A stretch of DNA of 64,000 nt, from NCBI GenBank assembly GCA_024364735.1, contig JAGFNQ010005637.1, positions 44,635-108,634 of the forward strand, in the 5' to 3' direction. The notes below the pieces were generated by a model, which was not told where the DNA came from, did not search any database, and saw only the letters and a program-made list of their open reading frames with translations. Shown in pieces: positions 52,934 through 64,000 of the stretch. How positions within the stretch are numbered: the first letter of the stretch is position 1; every line of letters begins with the position of its first letter. A program made the translations under genes and the position numbers. Source of the stretch: Boesenbergia rotunda (Eukaryota; Streptophyta; Magnoliopsida; Zingiberales; Zingiberaceae).

Positions 52934-54422
52934 TGTAGGACCGGTGCCGTCGATAGAGGGGGGGGGGTGAATATCGACCCGAAAATCTTCACGGAAACTT
53001 CATAAACTTTTTGATATTCGTTCTAATCAAAGTTAGTAACACAGCGGAAAATAAAGAAGAAAAATGAAGAACGACACAAATTACACACGGGATTTTACTT
53101 GGTTCCCGACCACCCAGGGTCAGTACATCCAAGGCCTAAGCACGGGAACGCCCGCCCACTAATGGTCTCCTTTCCGGACTTTCCGGAGGCGGAGAAACCC
53201 GTCTTACAGTGCAAGAATTACAAACAAAAGGATAGATAAATTTAAATGCAGAATGTAAACTAAAACTGAACAAACAGATTGAACTCGTCTGATCTGGACC
53301 TCCGAAGTGCCGCGCACTTCCTCCTGGAGCCTCCTGGTCATAGAGCTTCGTCGTTAGCGCTTTGTTGTCACTTGGGAAGCTTAGAATGGTTTCTGAAAAT
53401 TGTGTAATGAGCTGAGGGGTCGAAGCCCCTTTTATAGTCTTCATTGGGGCGCCTGTGATCACTAGGGCGCCTCAAAGGGCTTGGTCAAAGTTCATCTCCG
53501 CGCCGAACTCACCGTAGTAGATAAAACTCTTGACCAGGGTGCCCTGGACCTTCCAGGCACCTCAAAGAGCTTGGTCAAAGATTATCTCTACTTCGAACTC
53601 GTAGCAGTAGATACAACATTCAACCAGGGCGCGTGTAACATATGGGGCGCTTGAATGAAGAGCCTGGTTTGCCTCCTTTCATTGAGGCACCCTAGCTGAT
53701 GGGGGGCGCCTAGCAGCTTAGTTTCTAGCCGCGTTCTGGGTTTGTTTGCTTGCTTTGTCTTCCATTTTAGGTACCTGCAAGATACATAAATACAAGCAAA
53801 TACACACACAATCTTAGCCTTAACGAGATGGTTCTGACTTCGGGTTTCCGCAAAACCCTAGGTCGAACCGACGCAAGTTCCCACCCCCGGGAATGCGCCT
53901 TTCACCTACTCCTCTCAGGAGACGGTTGTCACCCAGTCCATTCGGGTGGACTTTTACTTAGCCTTCGATACTCTCGGATCTCGAGACGTCCGAACCTCGA
54001 CCCGTCTCTATTTATGTCCTTAGTCATCGCTTAGCTAAGTTGCTCAATCCCTCGGACCAAGACTTCGTGCCCAAACTCTAGGTCCAGGACTTAGGTGACC
54101 AACCCTCGGCCAGGACTTCATGCCCAATTCGTCGAACTAGGTCTTCGGTGCCCAACCCTCGGCTAGGACTTAGTGCCCAATCCCTCGAACCAGGTCTTCG
54201 TGCCCAACCCTTGGTCAGGTCTTAGGTGCCCAGCCCTTGGCCAGGAATTAGTGCCCAATTCCTCGAACTAGGACTTCGTGCCTAGGATAACTAGGACTTT
54301 GGTTCACTTTGTTACTCCTCTCTTGACTCTCCTTCCCTTGTTCAATGTATCACTGACTTAAACATATTGTCAAACATTGAAACACTTAGAGGAGGACATC
54401 ACTGATGCATCTTACACCAACA
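52934..54422 (-). repeat. Element G 3' LTR
   Basis: 1489 bp, minus strand TGTTGGTGTAAGATGC to CCGGTCCTACA. Hairpin array on the minus strand at about 54040-54300, GGCGCC-type pairs at 53450-53720, TATA box (minus CTATAAAAGG) near 53430, and the ATTCACCCCCCTCTATCGACG stretch at the end. Confidence 0.9.
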
Positions 54423-54436
54423 ATCTCCCCCTTTTT
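54423..54436 (-). promoter_or_regulatory. Element G polypurine tract
   Basis: Minus strand AAAAAGGGGGAGAT directly before the 3' LTR. Confidence 0.9.
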
Positions 54437-57400
54437 GATGTTTGACAATATCTTAAGTTAGATTGGATGAAAGGGCTAAGTTATAAACCTTGGGATCAAA
54501 AGAAAAAAAATGATCTAAGTTTTGAAAATACATTTTGATCCTTTAGGAAAAAATAGGAAAAATTTCTAACTTAAGTTCACTCTTCCTCTTTTTGAAAAGG
54601 CATTTTGATTTCATTTAGATCCTTTGGAAAGAGAAAAAAATTTCTAAAAATTTCTAACTTAAGCATACTCTCCCCCTTTGTCATACATCAAAAAAATGAC
54701 CAAAACACTTGCACCAATAATGAATAAAAGATTTCTTAGTATAATTTTTTGAAAGCATAGCAAGAAGCTAGTAAAAAAAACTAAGTACTTTAAATTTCTA
54801 AAAAAAATCCACTTTGAAAAGTCTTGTGCAAAGAATATTTCGTGTTTGTAGGACAATATTTGAACTTTGGAAAAATTCTTGCCTTAGAAAACTATTGGTA
54901 TAGAAAAAATTTCTCAAAACAATTTGCACTTATAAAAAATATTTGTACTTTGTGAACATTGGTGCCTTTTCGAAACCATTTTGAAAAATATTTTGAATAT
55001 TTTGCAAGTACTTTTGAAAAATATTTGATCTTTTGAAAAGTGCAAGTACTTTTGAAACATATTATGCATTATTTTTGAAAAATATTAGTACTTTTAAGAG
55101 ATATTATGCACTTTTGAAACAATATAAGTATTTTTGAAAAATATTATGAACTTGAAACGCATAAGTTTTTTTTTGGAAGAATATAAGTTCTTTGAAAAGT
55201 ATTGTTTTTAAAACATAATATTTTACTTGACTTGGTTTCTTTTTCAGTCTGATACAATCCTAGGAAACCTTGTTAACTATAAGGACATTTTTCTAAGTGT
55301 CCTGGAAATTCTCCAACCCAAGTAAATATTATTTCAAAAAGTATTTCAAAACAATTTTATAAGCCACAAAAGTTTTAAAAAATAGAATAATAGTATTTTG
55401 AAAGACAAATTACTTATACTTTCAATAGTATTTTGAAAATTACTAGTGCTTTTGAAAAGTGTTTGTACTTTGAAAACTATTAGTACTTTAAAAAGTGTTT
55501 GTACTTTGAAAACTATTAGTACTTTGAGAAAGATTTTGAAAAGTATAAATACTTTTTTTTTTGAAAAATATTAGGAATTTTGAAAAGTATAACTATCTTT
55601 GAAAGATATTATGCAATGTTGAAGGATATTTGAAAAACATAATATTTTGCTTGACTTGGTTTCCTTTCCAGTCTGACACAATCCTAGGAAACCTTGTTAA
55701 CTACAAGGACATTTCCCTATGTGTCCCAGAAATTCTTCAAATTCAAGTAAATATTATTTTCCAAAGGAATTCAAAAAAAAATTGAACGTGATAGTATAAA
55801 AAAAATTTATGATTTCAAAAGGATTTAAAAATATAGTGCATGCAACCAGATTATTTTGTTATTAAATGATTCTTTTAATTTGACCTCTCCCTAAACTTGA
55901 CCCAGTCCTAGGAAGCTTGTTGACTATAAGTACCCTTCCTCTGAGTCTTAAAGTTTGATTCAAATTATAAGAACTATCTAATTAAAAAAACTATTTGTTC
56001 GAAATAACTTTTTTAATTTAGACTCCCCCTAAATTTGACACATCCTAGGAGTCCTTGTGGATCATGAAGTACACCTCCTCTATGTCTTTAGGGTTTATCA
56101 AAAAAAACAAAAGAGCAGCTTTGAATAATAGTATGGTAATTTTGAAGAAGATAAGTTTTTAGAAAATTCAATTTGGAATGAGAATAACTTTTAAAGCTTT
56201 TTCGAAAACATAAGTGATAGTAATTAAAGCACAATTTTTGAAAAATATTTTAAAAAGATTAAAACACTCCCCCTGTATCGAACACCGTTTGACTCTATCT
56301 AAGTGCCTTAAGAGACTTTAGTGTTGACCTAAGAGGCTTGTGTCTAATTGTGTAGGTTAAACAATTTTTTTCAAAAAAATATAATTTTTGAAAATCTATC
56401 ATATATAATAAATCAGACAAGCATGAATTTCATAAAAACATTATTATGTTCAAGCACTATTTTGAAAATAGTTTTAGAAAAATATTCTAACAATTTTGAA
56501 AAATATTTTTCAATTTATTATTCCTTAACATCTCACCCATTCTAGATGTCTCAATACAACAAGCATGGTTGTCTTATGGGTGCATTGTGAGATGCTTGAA
56601 TCATTTTTATTAATTCATTGTTAAATCTAAGATTTAATTAAAACTTATATTAGATTCAAATTTATCAAATAGTAAAGTGAATTTGATTTTCAGTAATCGG
56701 CTTCCAGGTCTTGGCGAGCACAGAGGCCTTTTTTGGCCGTAACCTTATTAGAGCAACAATCCTTTCCTTGACAAAGCCTTTTATCGAAAATTCATTTTCA
56801 AATTACTTCTTGAAAAATTTTGGTCTAACCAGCTTAGGTTTTGGATCGGTAGCTTTGGCTAGTTCCACCAAACGACTTCCCTAACGTACTATCATCTCAC
56901 CTCCACCTAATACTAGGTTGTTCAAGTTTTAATTAGTCTTTTTCCTATAACCGTTCTAAATCATGCATAAATTTAAATATGAATGACAAGACATATATTT
57001 TTTAAAAAATAGCAGATGCATGGCATGACAGTTATGCATGAGTCAAACATTTCAGATTATTTACTTAAGTTTCTAAACATGTATCAAATTCCCGATTTGA
57101 TACATGTCGTGTGAACCCACGAACATGTCAATCCACTTTGACATATTTAATTTTTTATTGAATTAATTGTTGCGGTTTGGATACGATTTTATTTAGTTCG
57201 GGTTTAAGTTATTTAAGAGTTAATTTGCAATTAAATTAATTAATTGAAGTTGAAGTTGAATTAATCAAAAAAATTGATTGTAATTTTAAAAATTAATTGA
57301 AGTTAAATTGAATTAATTAAGATTTAATTGAAGTTAAATTAATTGAGGTTGAATTAATTAAGATTTAATAGAAGTTAAAATAATTACGAATTAATTGAGG

Positions 57401-57693
57401 TTGAATTAATTAAGATTTAATTGATGTTAAAATAATTATGGTTGAAATGATTAATAATTAAATTAATTAAGAATTAATTAATTAAGATTTAACTTAATAT
57501 TAATTAAGAATTAATTAATTACGAATTAAATTAAATTTTAAATTAAGGATTAATAAAATTAAGAATTAAATGATTTTAATGTTAAATAAAGGATTAAATT
57601 GAAGTATAACAATTAATTAAAATTTAATTAAGGATTTTAAGATTTATCTTGGTTTAAGTTTCAAAATTTCTGGGTTGGTTAAATGTTGTGGGT
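54437..57693 (-). other. Element G AT-rich internal region with repeated modules
   Basis: No ORF and no pol. About five copies of the module seen in B lie near 55245, 55665, 55880, 56015 and 56270, with minus-strand AGGGGGAG tracts in several. A stretch matching B's gag-downstream region lies at 56700-56930 (CTTCCAGGTCTTGGCGAG context). At 57180-57620 there are many degenerate AATTAATT-rich repeats. Confidence 0.75.
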
Positions 57694-58593
57694 TTATTTC
57701 ATCATTTTCATTATTTTGAAAATATCTGATTCCTTTACTATTTCTTCTTTATTTATCTTTTCAAGTTTTTCTAATAATTCTGATTTATTTGAGTCTTTGT
57801 GAACTTTATTAACTATAGCATTGATGTCAGAAACTTCATCTTCCTCCTCATCCTCATCAAATCCTTCAATATCCTTATAGTAGGTGGAGTAGTTTGGGTC
57901 ACTAGTTAATATTTCAGGGTTATCCAGAGAAATAATTAGATCATTATCTAAAAGGATTTCATCTTCAATATCCTTAGTAAAATTATTTTTATATTCAAAA
58001 TTCTTCAGAAATATTTTCACTATTATCCTCAAGATTATTAGATTTAATTTCAATATTATCTTCAAGATTGTCAGATTTAATTTTAATATTATCCTTAGGA
58101 TTGTCAGATTTACTTTCAATATTATCCTCAGGATTGTCAGATTTAAAGGATTGTCAGATTTAATTTCAATATTATCCTCAGGATTGTCAGATTTAATTTT
58201 ATAAATTATTGCATTGATATTGATAATTAAAGAATTAATTTTTGATAATTTATTACTATCTACATTTTCTAGTTGGTCATGCAAAATATTGAGGTGATTG
58301 TGTAATAATTCTAGTTTTTTAGTAAAATTATCTAAATTATCATACGACAGTGCAGGAAATTGAAAATTTCTAGGAATGTAAATTTTCCGTACCTTTGCCG
58401 AACACTGATTCTTGTAGTGTCCGTATTTTTCACACTTGAAGCATTTGATGTGATCTTTGTTCCTCCGGCCTCCTGGTGTTGGTACGTCTTTTGTCGCCGG
58501 TGAAGAATGAGTCTTACGAGTAGGACACTGATTTTTATAGTGTCCTCTCTCCCTGCACTTGAAACATATAATATGAACTTTGAAATTGACCAT
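57694..58593 (-). CDS. Element G two-zinc-knuckle protein
   Basis: 299 codons. It opens with two CCHC knuckles, CFKCRERGHYKNQC (residues 10-23) and CFKCEKYGHYKNQC (about 51-64), typical of retroelement nucleocapsids that bind RNA. It lacks the Gag capsid region that precedes the knuckles in other elements here. A coiled coil follows (residues 88-125), then a segment made by a 33-bp minisatellite (58015-58200), an acidic stretch (DEDEEEDEVSD) and a charged end. It may be a Gag that has lost its capsid part or a stand-alone RNA-binding protein. The frame is open, but translation is unproven. Confidence 0.65.
   Translation of the reverse strand: MVNFKVHIICFKCRERGHYKNQCPTRKTHSSPATKDVPTPGGRRNKDHIKCFKCEKYGHYKNQCSAKVRKIYIPRNFQFPALSYDNLDNFTKKLELLHNHLNILHDQLENVDSNKLSKINSLIININAIIYKIKSDNPEDNIEIKSDNPLNLTILRIILKVNLTILRIILKLNLTILKIILKLNLIILRIIVKIFLKNFEYKNNFTKDIEDEILLDNDLIISLDNPEILTSDPNYSTYYKDIEGFDEDEEEDEVSDINAIVNKVHKDSNKSELLEKLEKINKEEIVKESDIFKIMKMMK
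58015..58200 (-). repeat. 33-bp minisatellite inside the element G ORF
   Basis: About five units of TTGTCAGATTTAATTTCAAT plus ATTATCCTCAGGA. On the minus strand the first units are read as SDNPEDNIEIK. After a shortened unit near 58150 the same repeat is read in another frame as LTILRIILKLN, turning an acidic repeat into a hydrophobic one without closing the ORF. Confidence 0.8.
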
Positions 58594-58685
58594 AATAAAA
58601 ATTTATACCTGATTCACCCCTTGGCTCCCCCTCAACTCCTAGCATCTTTGCTCCGTCGGCTGTTAGTCTGGTGAAGAGCGTCCAG

Positions 58686-58697
58686 GCTTTGATACCA
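58686..58697 (-). promoter_or_regulatory. Element G primer-binding site
   Basis: Minus strand TGGTATCAAAGC, one mismatch to the tRNA-iMet site used by the other elements, two bases inside the 5' LTR end. Confidence 0.85.
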
Positions 58698-58699
58698 CT

Positions 58700-60030
58700 T
58701 GTAGGATTGGAGAAAATCTTCACGGAAACTTCATAAACTTTTCGATATTCGTTCTAATCAAAGTTAGTAATACAGCGGAAAATAAAGCAGAAAAGGGAAG
58801 AACGACACAAATTGCACACGGGATTTTACTTGGTTCCCGACCCCCCAGGGTTAGTACATCCAAGGCGTAAGCACGGGAACACCCGTCTACTAATGGTCTC
58901 CTTTCCAGACTTTCTGGAGGTGGAGAAACCCGTCTTACAGTGCAAGAATTACAAACAAAAGGATAGATGAATTTAAATGCAGAATGTAAACTCAAACCGA
59001 ACAAACAGATTGAACTCGGCTGATCTGGACCTCCGAAGTGCCGCGCACTTCCTCCTGGAGCCTCCTGGTCGCAGAGCTTCGTTGTTAGCACTTTGTCATC
59101 ACTTGGGAAGCTTAGAATGGTTTCTAAAAATTGTGTAATGAGCTGAGGGGTCGAAGCCCCTTTTATAGTCTTCATTGGGGCACCTGTGATCACTGGGGCG
59201 CCTCAAAGGGCTTGGTCAAAGTTCATCTCCACACCGAACTCGCCGCAGCAGATAAAACTGTTGACCATGGCACCCTGGACCTTCCAGGCGCCTCAAAGTG
59301 CTTGGTCAAAGCTTATCTCTGCTTCAAACTCGCAGCAGCAGATACAACATTCAACCAGGGCGCCTGTAACATATGGGGTGCCTGAATGAAGAGCTTGGTT
59401 TGCCTCCTTTCATTGAGGCGCCCTAGCTGATGGGGGCGCCTAGTAGCTTAGTTTCCAGCCGCGTTCTGGGTTTGTTTGCCTGCTTTGTCTTCCATTTTAG
59501 GTACCTGCAAGATACATAAATACAAGCAAATACACACACAATCTTAGCCTTAACGAGATGGTTCTGACTTCGGGTTTCCGCGAAACCCTAGGTCGAACCG
59601 ACGCAAGTTCCCACCCCCGGGAACGCGCCTTTCATCTACTCCTCTCAGGAGACGGTTGCCACCCAGTCCATTCGGGTGGACTTTTACTTAGCCTTCGATA
59701 CTCTCGGATCTCGAGACGTCCGAACCTCGACCCGTCTCTATTTATGTCCTTAGTCATCGCTCAGCTAAGTTGCTCAATCCCTCGGACCAAGACTTCGTGC
59801 CCAAACTCTAGGTCCAGGACTTAGGTGACCAACCCTCGGCCAGGACTTCATGCCCAATTCGTCGAACTAGGTCTTCGGTGCCCAACCCTCGGCCAGGACT
59901 TAGTGCCCAATCCCTCGAACCAGGTCTTCGTGCCCAACCCTTGGCTAGGACTTAGTGCCCAATTCCTCGAACCAGGACTTCGTGCCTAGGATAACTAGGA
60001 CTTTGGTTCACTTTGTTACTCCTCTCTTGA
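58700..60030 (-). repeat. Element G 5' LTR, truncated
   Basis: Matches 52934-54300 closely, with hairpin array at 59770-59995. Similarity stops abruptly at CTCTCTTGA (60030), where the 3' LTR continues for another 120 bp. Confidence 0.9.
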
Positions 60031-62414
60031 ATTTAAAAATTCTTATTTTGCTATGCACTGAACTAACAATTCATAACTCAAGCATGCTGCGGTAAATCAT
60101 AATCATGTTTGAAGTACTAACCAGCCAAAATAAAACAAAAGTTTTAATTTTATTAGCTTGGTCAGGATTTGATCCCCCAACCTCAACGTTCCATGACTGA
60201 AGCATTAACCAGCAGCTCTACATCACATTCTGTTTTAAAGTGGCACCAGTTGACTGATATCTTGCTAGTCGACTGGTGCAGCCGGCGAAACTTTCTGTTC
60301 CATTTTTCTGCTGGTCCCAGTCGACTGGTAACTATCGCAGTCGACTGGCAACTCTGAAATCTGAAGTTTTAGATTCCAGAAATGTGCCAAGGTCAACCTA
60401 CTTTGTACCAAAAACACCATACTTTGTACCAAAAACACCACAAACTCATGTTTAAGCTTATTAACAGGTATACAACGATTCTAGGCCATATTCTACATGT
60501 TTTCATAACACTAAGGCATACTTCAACTACTTCTAAGCATAAATTTAGAAACATAAACTTTGTATCAACTTGCTACTAAAACTAAGCATTGTTTCTGCCT
60601 AGATGCATCAATAGTAGCGTTATAATATCAGAAATGATTCTATAGCCTTAGACCATGCATTTTACTACTAATTAACATGCATTTGAAAAGTATCACTCAA
60701 CATATCACAAGTAAAAGCTAGGCATGGCATCACGGAATGATATCAACTCATACTAGCATAATGCTAATAACATAACAAAGGTACTTAAGCTGCGGAAAAT
60801 GTTAAACATGCCAAAGAACTAATTCATTTAACATTCTTAATAACATGTCCTCTTAATGCAAGTTCCCAAGGTTCTTTCATTCCAAGTTTCCACTATCACA
60901 CACACTCCACCATCATCCTTGCCGCTTCCGCTACTCCATTTTTCCTTTGCCTTTATATGCAGTATAAGGAAAAATGAAACTATAAGCATAAAGCTTAGTA
61001 AGTACCATCCTACTCACAAAACAATGCATATCTCGAAAATCACACTATTGAAAACACATGTAAGAAAACATATCATGCTTGTCATTTATTCTTACTGAAA
61101 CATATATCTAAACAGATATCATGGCATATTCACTATACTAAGCACATGGACTAAATCATATTCATATAGTTAAATTTGCATGGCAATCATAGAATCTTAC
61201 TGAACTAAGCATGATCATAAAACTGTTTTCACTTAAAGCTATTACTGAACTTTTGAAACTTATACATATAGTAAGTGAAAATAATAATCATGCTGCTGTG
61301 GGCCCGGCAATGTGCTGCTAATGCGTGCATCCCTAAATAGATTCGCGGTAGTTAATCCCGAACCCATTAGGGTACTATTACTAGGCAAACTAGGAGCCTA
61401 AGGGCAACTAGGAGCCCACCCATGGACGAACTAGAGTCCAAGCACATGGCATAAAAAGTAAAATACTTTCATAAATATTCTTTTCTTTAACCTTGCATCT
61501 ACTAGGCGATCTAGAGCCTAGGGGCGATCTAGGAGCTCACACAATGGACGAACTAGGGTCCATAAACATAAAGCAAGGATAGCTAACTTCATAACATGCT
61601 AAAACTCATATTAGAGTTTCTTAACATTTTCTCGAGCACCTTGCGTGCCTAAAAACTCCCCTTTTTCATTTAAGGACACTTCCTAGGCACTCGACGGTGC
61701 GTCTAAACCCCAAACTAAAGCGGAAAGCACGTCCAGCCCATCTAGTGGTGCCCTTAAAATCGGTAGAGGAAGTTAATCTGTACATATGGGCATAAACTTG
61801 CAATTAGATAAACTAGGACAATCAATCATACGGACGAAGCTACTTATACCGCAGGTGAGGGTACTTACATCCTGCGCTTGTTCTTACAACTCTAGGGCGT
61901 AGGGTTTAGGGAGAGAGAGGTCCTTGGAGTCTCGGAGAGGTTCCAACGAAGAACAAGATCCCTAGCATGCCCTCCTTCTTGAATCCACCCAATACAAGCC
62001 TTGGACTCCTCCTTGCTTTGCCGTGAGTGAGGGAGGAAGAAAGCCTCGGGAGAGGGAGAAAGAAATCGCCACGGGAGGGAGAGGGTTCGGCGGTGACGAG
62101 GTGAGGAAAAGTTTCAATTAAAAAAACCCTTAAGTTCCCTTTATATTTATGGGAAAAATTTAACTAACTTCACCTTATCCATCTTTCCCTCTAGTCTATT
62201 CCAATGAAAACAAACTCATCCCACTTGGTAAGTCTATTCTTCTCTCAGTAAAGGTTTAGGGGTCAAACCTTGTTTAATTTGTTTTACTGCATATTCTATT
62301 TTTATTCCTTTTTGCCTTATTTGTCCATGAAAAAATTCTATAAAAATATCTATAAATTCAGAGTAAATTCTAGGATATTTCTAAAATTAGTTTTGTGAAT
62401 TTTCGGGCGTTATA
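60031..62414 (-). repeat. Gypsy LTR (minus), lower boundary truncated or unclear
   Basis: On the minus strand it starts TATAACGCCCGAAAATTC at 62414, the TGTAACGCCCG-type start of Tekay/Del Gypsy LTRs with one change. Non-coding. It contains two direct repeats with CTAGG-rich blocks (61391-61441 and 61502-61562) and, at 60243-60350, AGTCGACTG palindrome pairs like those of Copia elements C and D. The lower end meets element G at 60030. Confidence 0.7.
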
Positions 62415-64000
62415 ATCCCTCATACCTTATAAAAAGTTCGTCCTCGAACTTAAAACAACTCTGGGTATTTCTGCCTCATGCTGTCCTCTGGTTCCCATGT
62501 TGCCTCTTCTACTCTGTGATTTTGCCATATGACTTTCACTAATGGTACCTCCTTGTTCCACAATTTCTTAACTACTCGATCTATTATCTGAATAGGCCGA
62601 CTATCATAACTGAGATCTTCGCGGACTTGTACCGTCTGTGGCACTATCACCTAGGTGGCATCTGGGATATGCTTCTTCAGCATGGAGACATGAAATACAT
62701 TGTGGATAGCTGACATCTCCTGAGGTAGCTTTGCTCATAAGCTACTTTGCCAACTCTTTTAGTGATGGGGTATGGTCCTACATATCTAGGACTTAGCTTG
62801 CCCTTCTTCCCAAAATGCATTACTCCCTTCATGGGAGCCACTCTGAGGAATACTGAATCCCTAACTTCAAACTCTAATGGTCTTCGCCGTGTATCGATAT
62901 AGCTCTTCTGGCGGCTCTGAGCTGTTTCTATTCTCTGGCGGATCTGCTGTATGGCTACGGTGGTATCATCTATAAGATCTGTCTGTAGGCCTAACTCTTG
63001 CCTCTCACCACCCTCGTACCAGAAGATAGGAGATCTACACCTCCGCCCATATAAAGCCTCATAGGGTGCCATACCGATAGTGGCCTGATAACTATTGTTG
63101 TAGGCGAATTCTGCTAAGCACAGGTATCTGCACCAACTGCCCTTGAAATCTAAAGCACAAGCTTTGAGCATATCTTCTAGTACTTAATTAACTCTCTCTA
63201 TCTGACCATCTGTCTGAGGATGAAAAGCTGTGCTAAACTTCAGTTTGGTACCTAGTGCTGTCTGTACCCACTCCCAGAAGTGCGATGTGAACCTACTGTC
63301 CCTATCTGAAATGATAGTCCTAGGGACTCCATGTAGTCTGACGATCTCCTTGAGGTATAACTGAGCTAGCTGTTCCATGGAATAGGAGATCCTGATAGCT
63401 AGGAAGTGGGCAGACTTAGTCAATCTGTCAACTATTACCCAGATTGCATCATATCCATTCGTTGTTCTGGGTAGTCCCACTATAAAATCCATGGAAATAT
63501 CTTCCCATTTCCATTCTGGAATCTGGATAGGCTACAGAACTCCTCCTGGTCTCTGATGTTCTACCTTGACCCTTTGGCATGTCAGACAGGTATTGACATA
63601 TCTGACGATGTCTCTCTTCATCCCAGGCTACCAAAAACGTCCCCTGAGGTCTTGGTACATTTTGGTGGAACCAGGATGCATCACATAAGGAGATCCATGT
63701 GCTTCCTCTAGGATCTTCCTTCGGATCTCTTCTTGGTTCGGAACACATAGGCGGTCACCGCAGTACAGTATCCCACTATTTGATAGGCGAAACTCCCCAA
63801 TTTCTTATTATGCTATCCCCTGCTTGATTTTCTGATGGTCAGGATCTTGATCCTGTGCTGTCTGGATGTCTTCAAGTAGGGTTGACACTAATGTTAAAGT
63901 GGAGAGCTGCCCAACTATAATTTCCAATCCGAACTCTGATATTTCCTTCTGAAGGGGCTATGACATCGTAGACAAAGCTAGTAGGGGCACTAGATTTCCT
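62415..64000 (-). pseudogene. Tekay-type Gypsy integrase with chromodomain, partial
   Basis: Minus strand, running in from beyond the window. Integrase zinc-domain pieces lie at 63540-63750, then the core (MDFIVGLPRTTNGYDAIWVI, SDRDSRFTSHFWEWVQ, HPQTDGQIERVN; 63184-63492), then AEFAYNNSYQATIGMAPYEALYGRRCRSP split across the GPY/F part (62677-63171). A chromodomain follows (VKVIWQNHRVEEATWEPE, 62450-62650), which directs chromovirus integration to chromatin. Breaks: stops near 63533 and 63629, a TAA at about 63184-63186 between core and C-terminus, and a frameshift or stop around 62650-62680. Gag, protease and RT lie outside the window. Confidence 0.88.

Larger units (their letters stand above)
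52934..60030 (-). mobile_element. Element G: pol-less LTR element coding a zinc-knuckle protein
   Basis: Minus strand: 5' LTR 58700-60030 (outer about 120 bp missing), primer site 58686-58697, ORF 57694-58593, AT-rich internal region, polypurine tract 54423-54436, complete 3' LTR 52934-54422. The 5' LTR also lacks about 40 bp near its inner end that the 3' LTR has. Otherwise the LTRs are very similar. Because one outer end is truncated no target duplication is readable. The internal modules match those of element B. Confidence 0.9.

Noticed and set aside
53136..53462. ORFs of 108 and 157 codons in element G LTRs (also 58720-59193)
   Set aside because: Present in both LTR copies as a consequence of LTR identity; no domain; spans the LTR promoter region.

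Overview
The window is almost entirely plant repeat DNA: nested and broken LTR retrotransposons, one integrated pararetrovirus, a very large foldback element, SINE-like repeats and microsatellites. Tekay-like Gypsy and SIRE/Maximus-like Copia elements, tRNA-iMet primer sites and an integrated caulimovirid point to a flowering plant with a large, repeat-rich nuclear genome. A monocot is plausible but cannot be proved from the sequence. No complete host protein-coding gene was recognised. The only host-gene hint is a possible minus-strand first exon and intron around 240-1248 and 15840-16790.

Layout. 1249-15839 is an almost full-length badnavirus-like integrated pararetrovirus (about 8.1 kb once its insert is removed) with 250-bp terminal repeats, a tRNA-Met primer site, degenerate P1, P2, movement, dUTPase, capsid, zinc-finger, protease and RT/RNase H regions. 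It is split by element A (4383-10836), a gag-only Copia-type element with a perfect CATAG target duplication and nearly identical LTRs. 16795-18245 is a degenerate 240-bp tandem array. 19127-25830 is a foldback element with 2-kb inverted arms and a palindrome-rich core, itself hit by a solo LTR (22017-23316). Element B (26173-33462, target duplication GATAC) is another gag-only element. Element C (33566-39590) carries gag remnants plus a second, intron-containing ORF. Element D (39586-46174, minus) is the only one with Copia protease, integrase, RT and RNase H, and it is broken by point lesions. Element E (46175-48968) is a gag-only ruin. An LTR at 48969-50636 holds a solo LTR with target duplication ACAAG (49316-50567). 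An integrase scrap, three SINE-like copies and a Gypsy LTR-like stretch follow to 52933. Element G (52934-60030, minus) is pol-less and codes for a two-zinc-knuckle protein. A Tekay-type Gypsy element (60031-64000, minus) runs off the end.

How the parts fit. A, B, C, E and G keep the terminal signals of LTR elements (LTR, primer site, polypurine tract) but lack pol, so they look non-autonomous; a D-like element is the plausible helper. The strongest undescribed signal is shared by the LTRs of several of these families. Near the LTR start lies an array of short hairpins whose stems co-vary from unit to unit and tolerate G-U pairs only in the sense strand, which suggests selection on RNA folding. 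Between this array and the TATA box sits a second module of paired palindromes whose core sequence differs between families.
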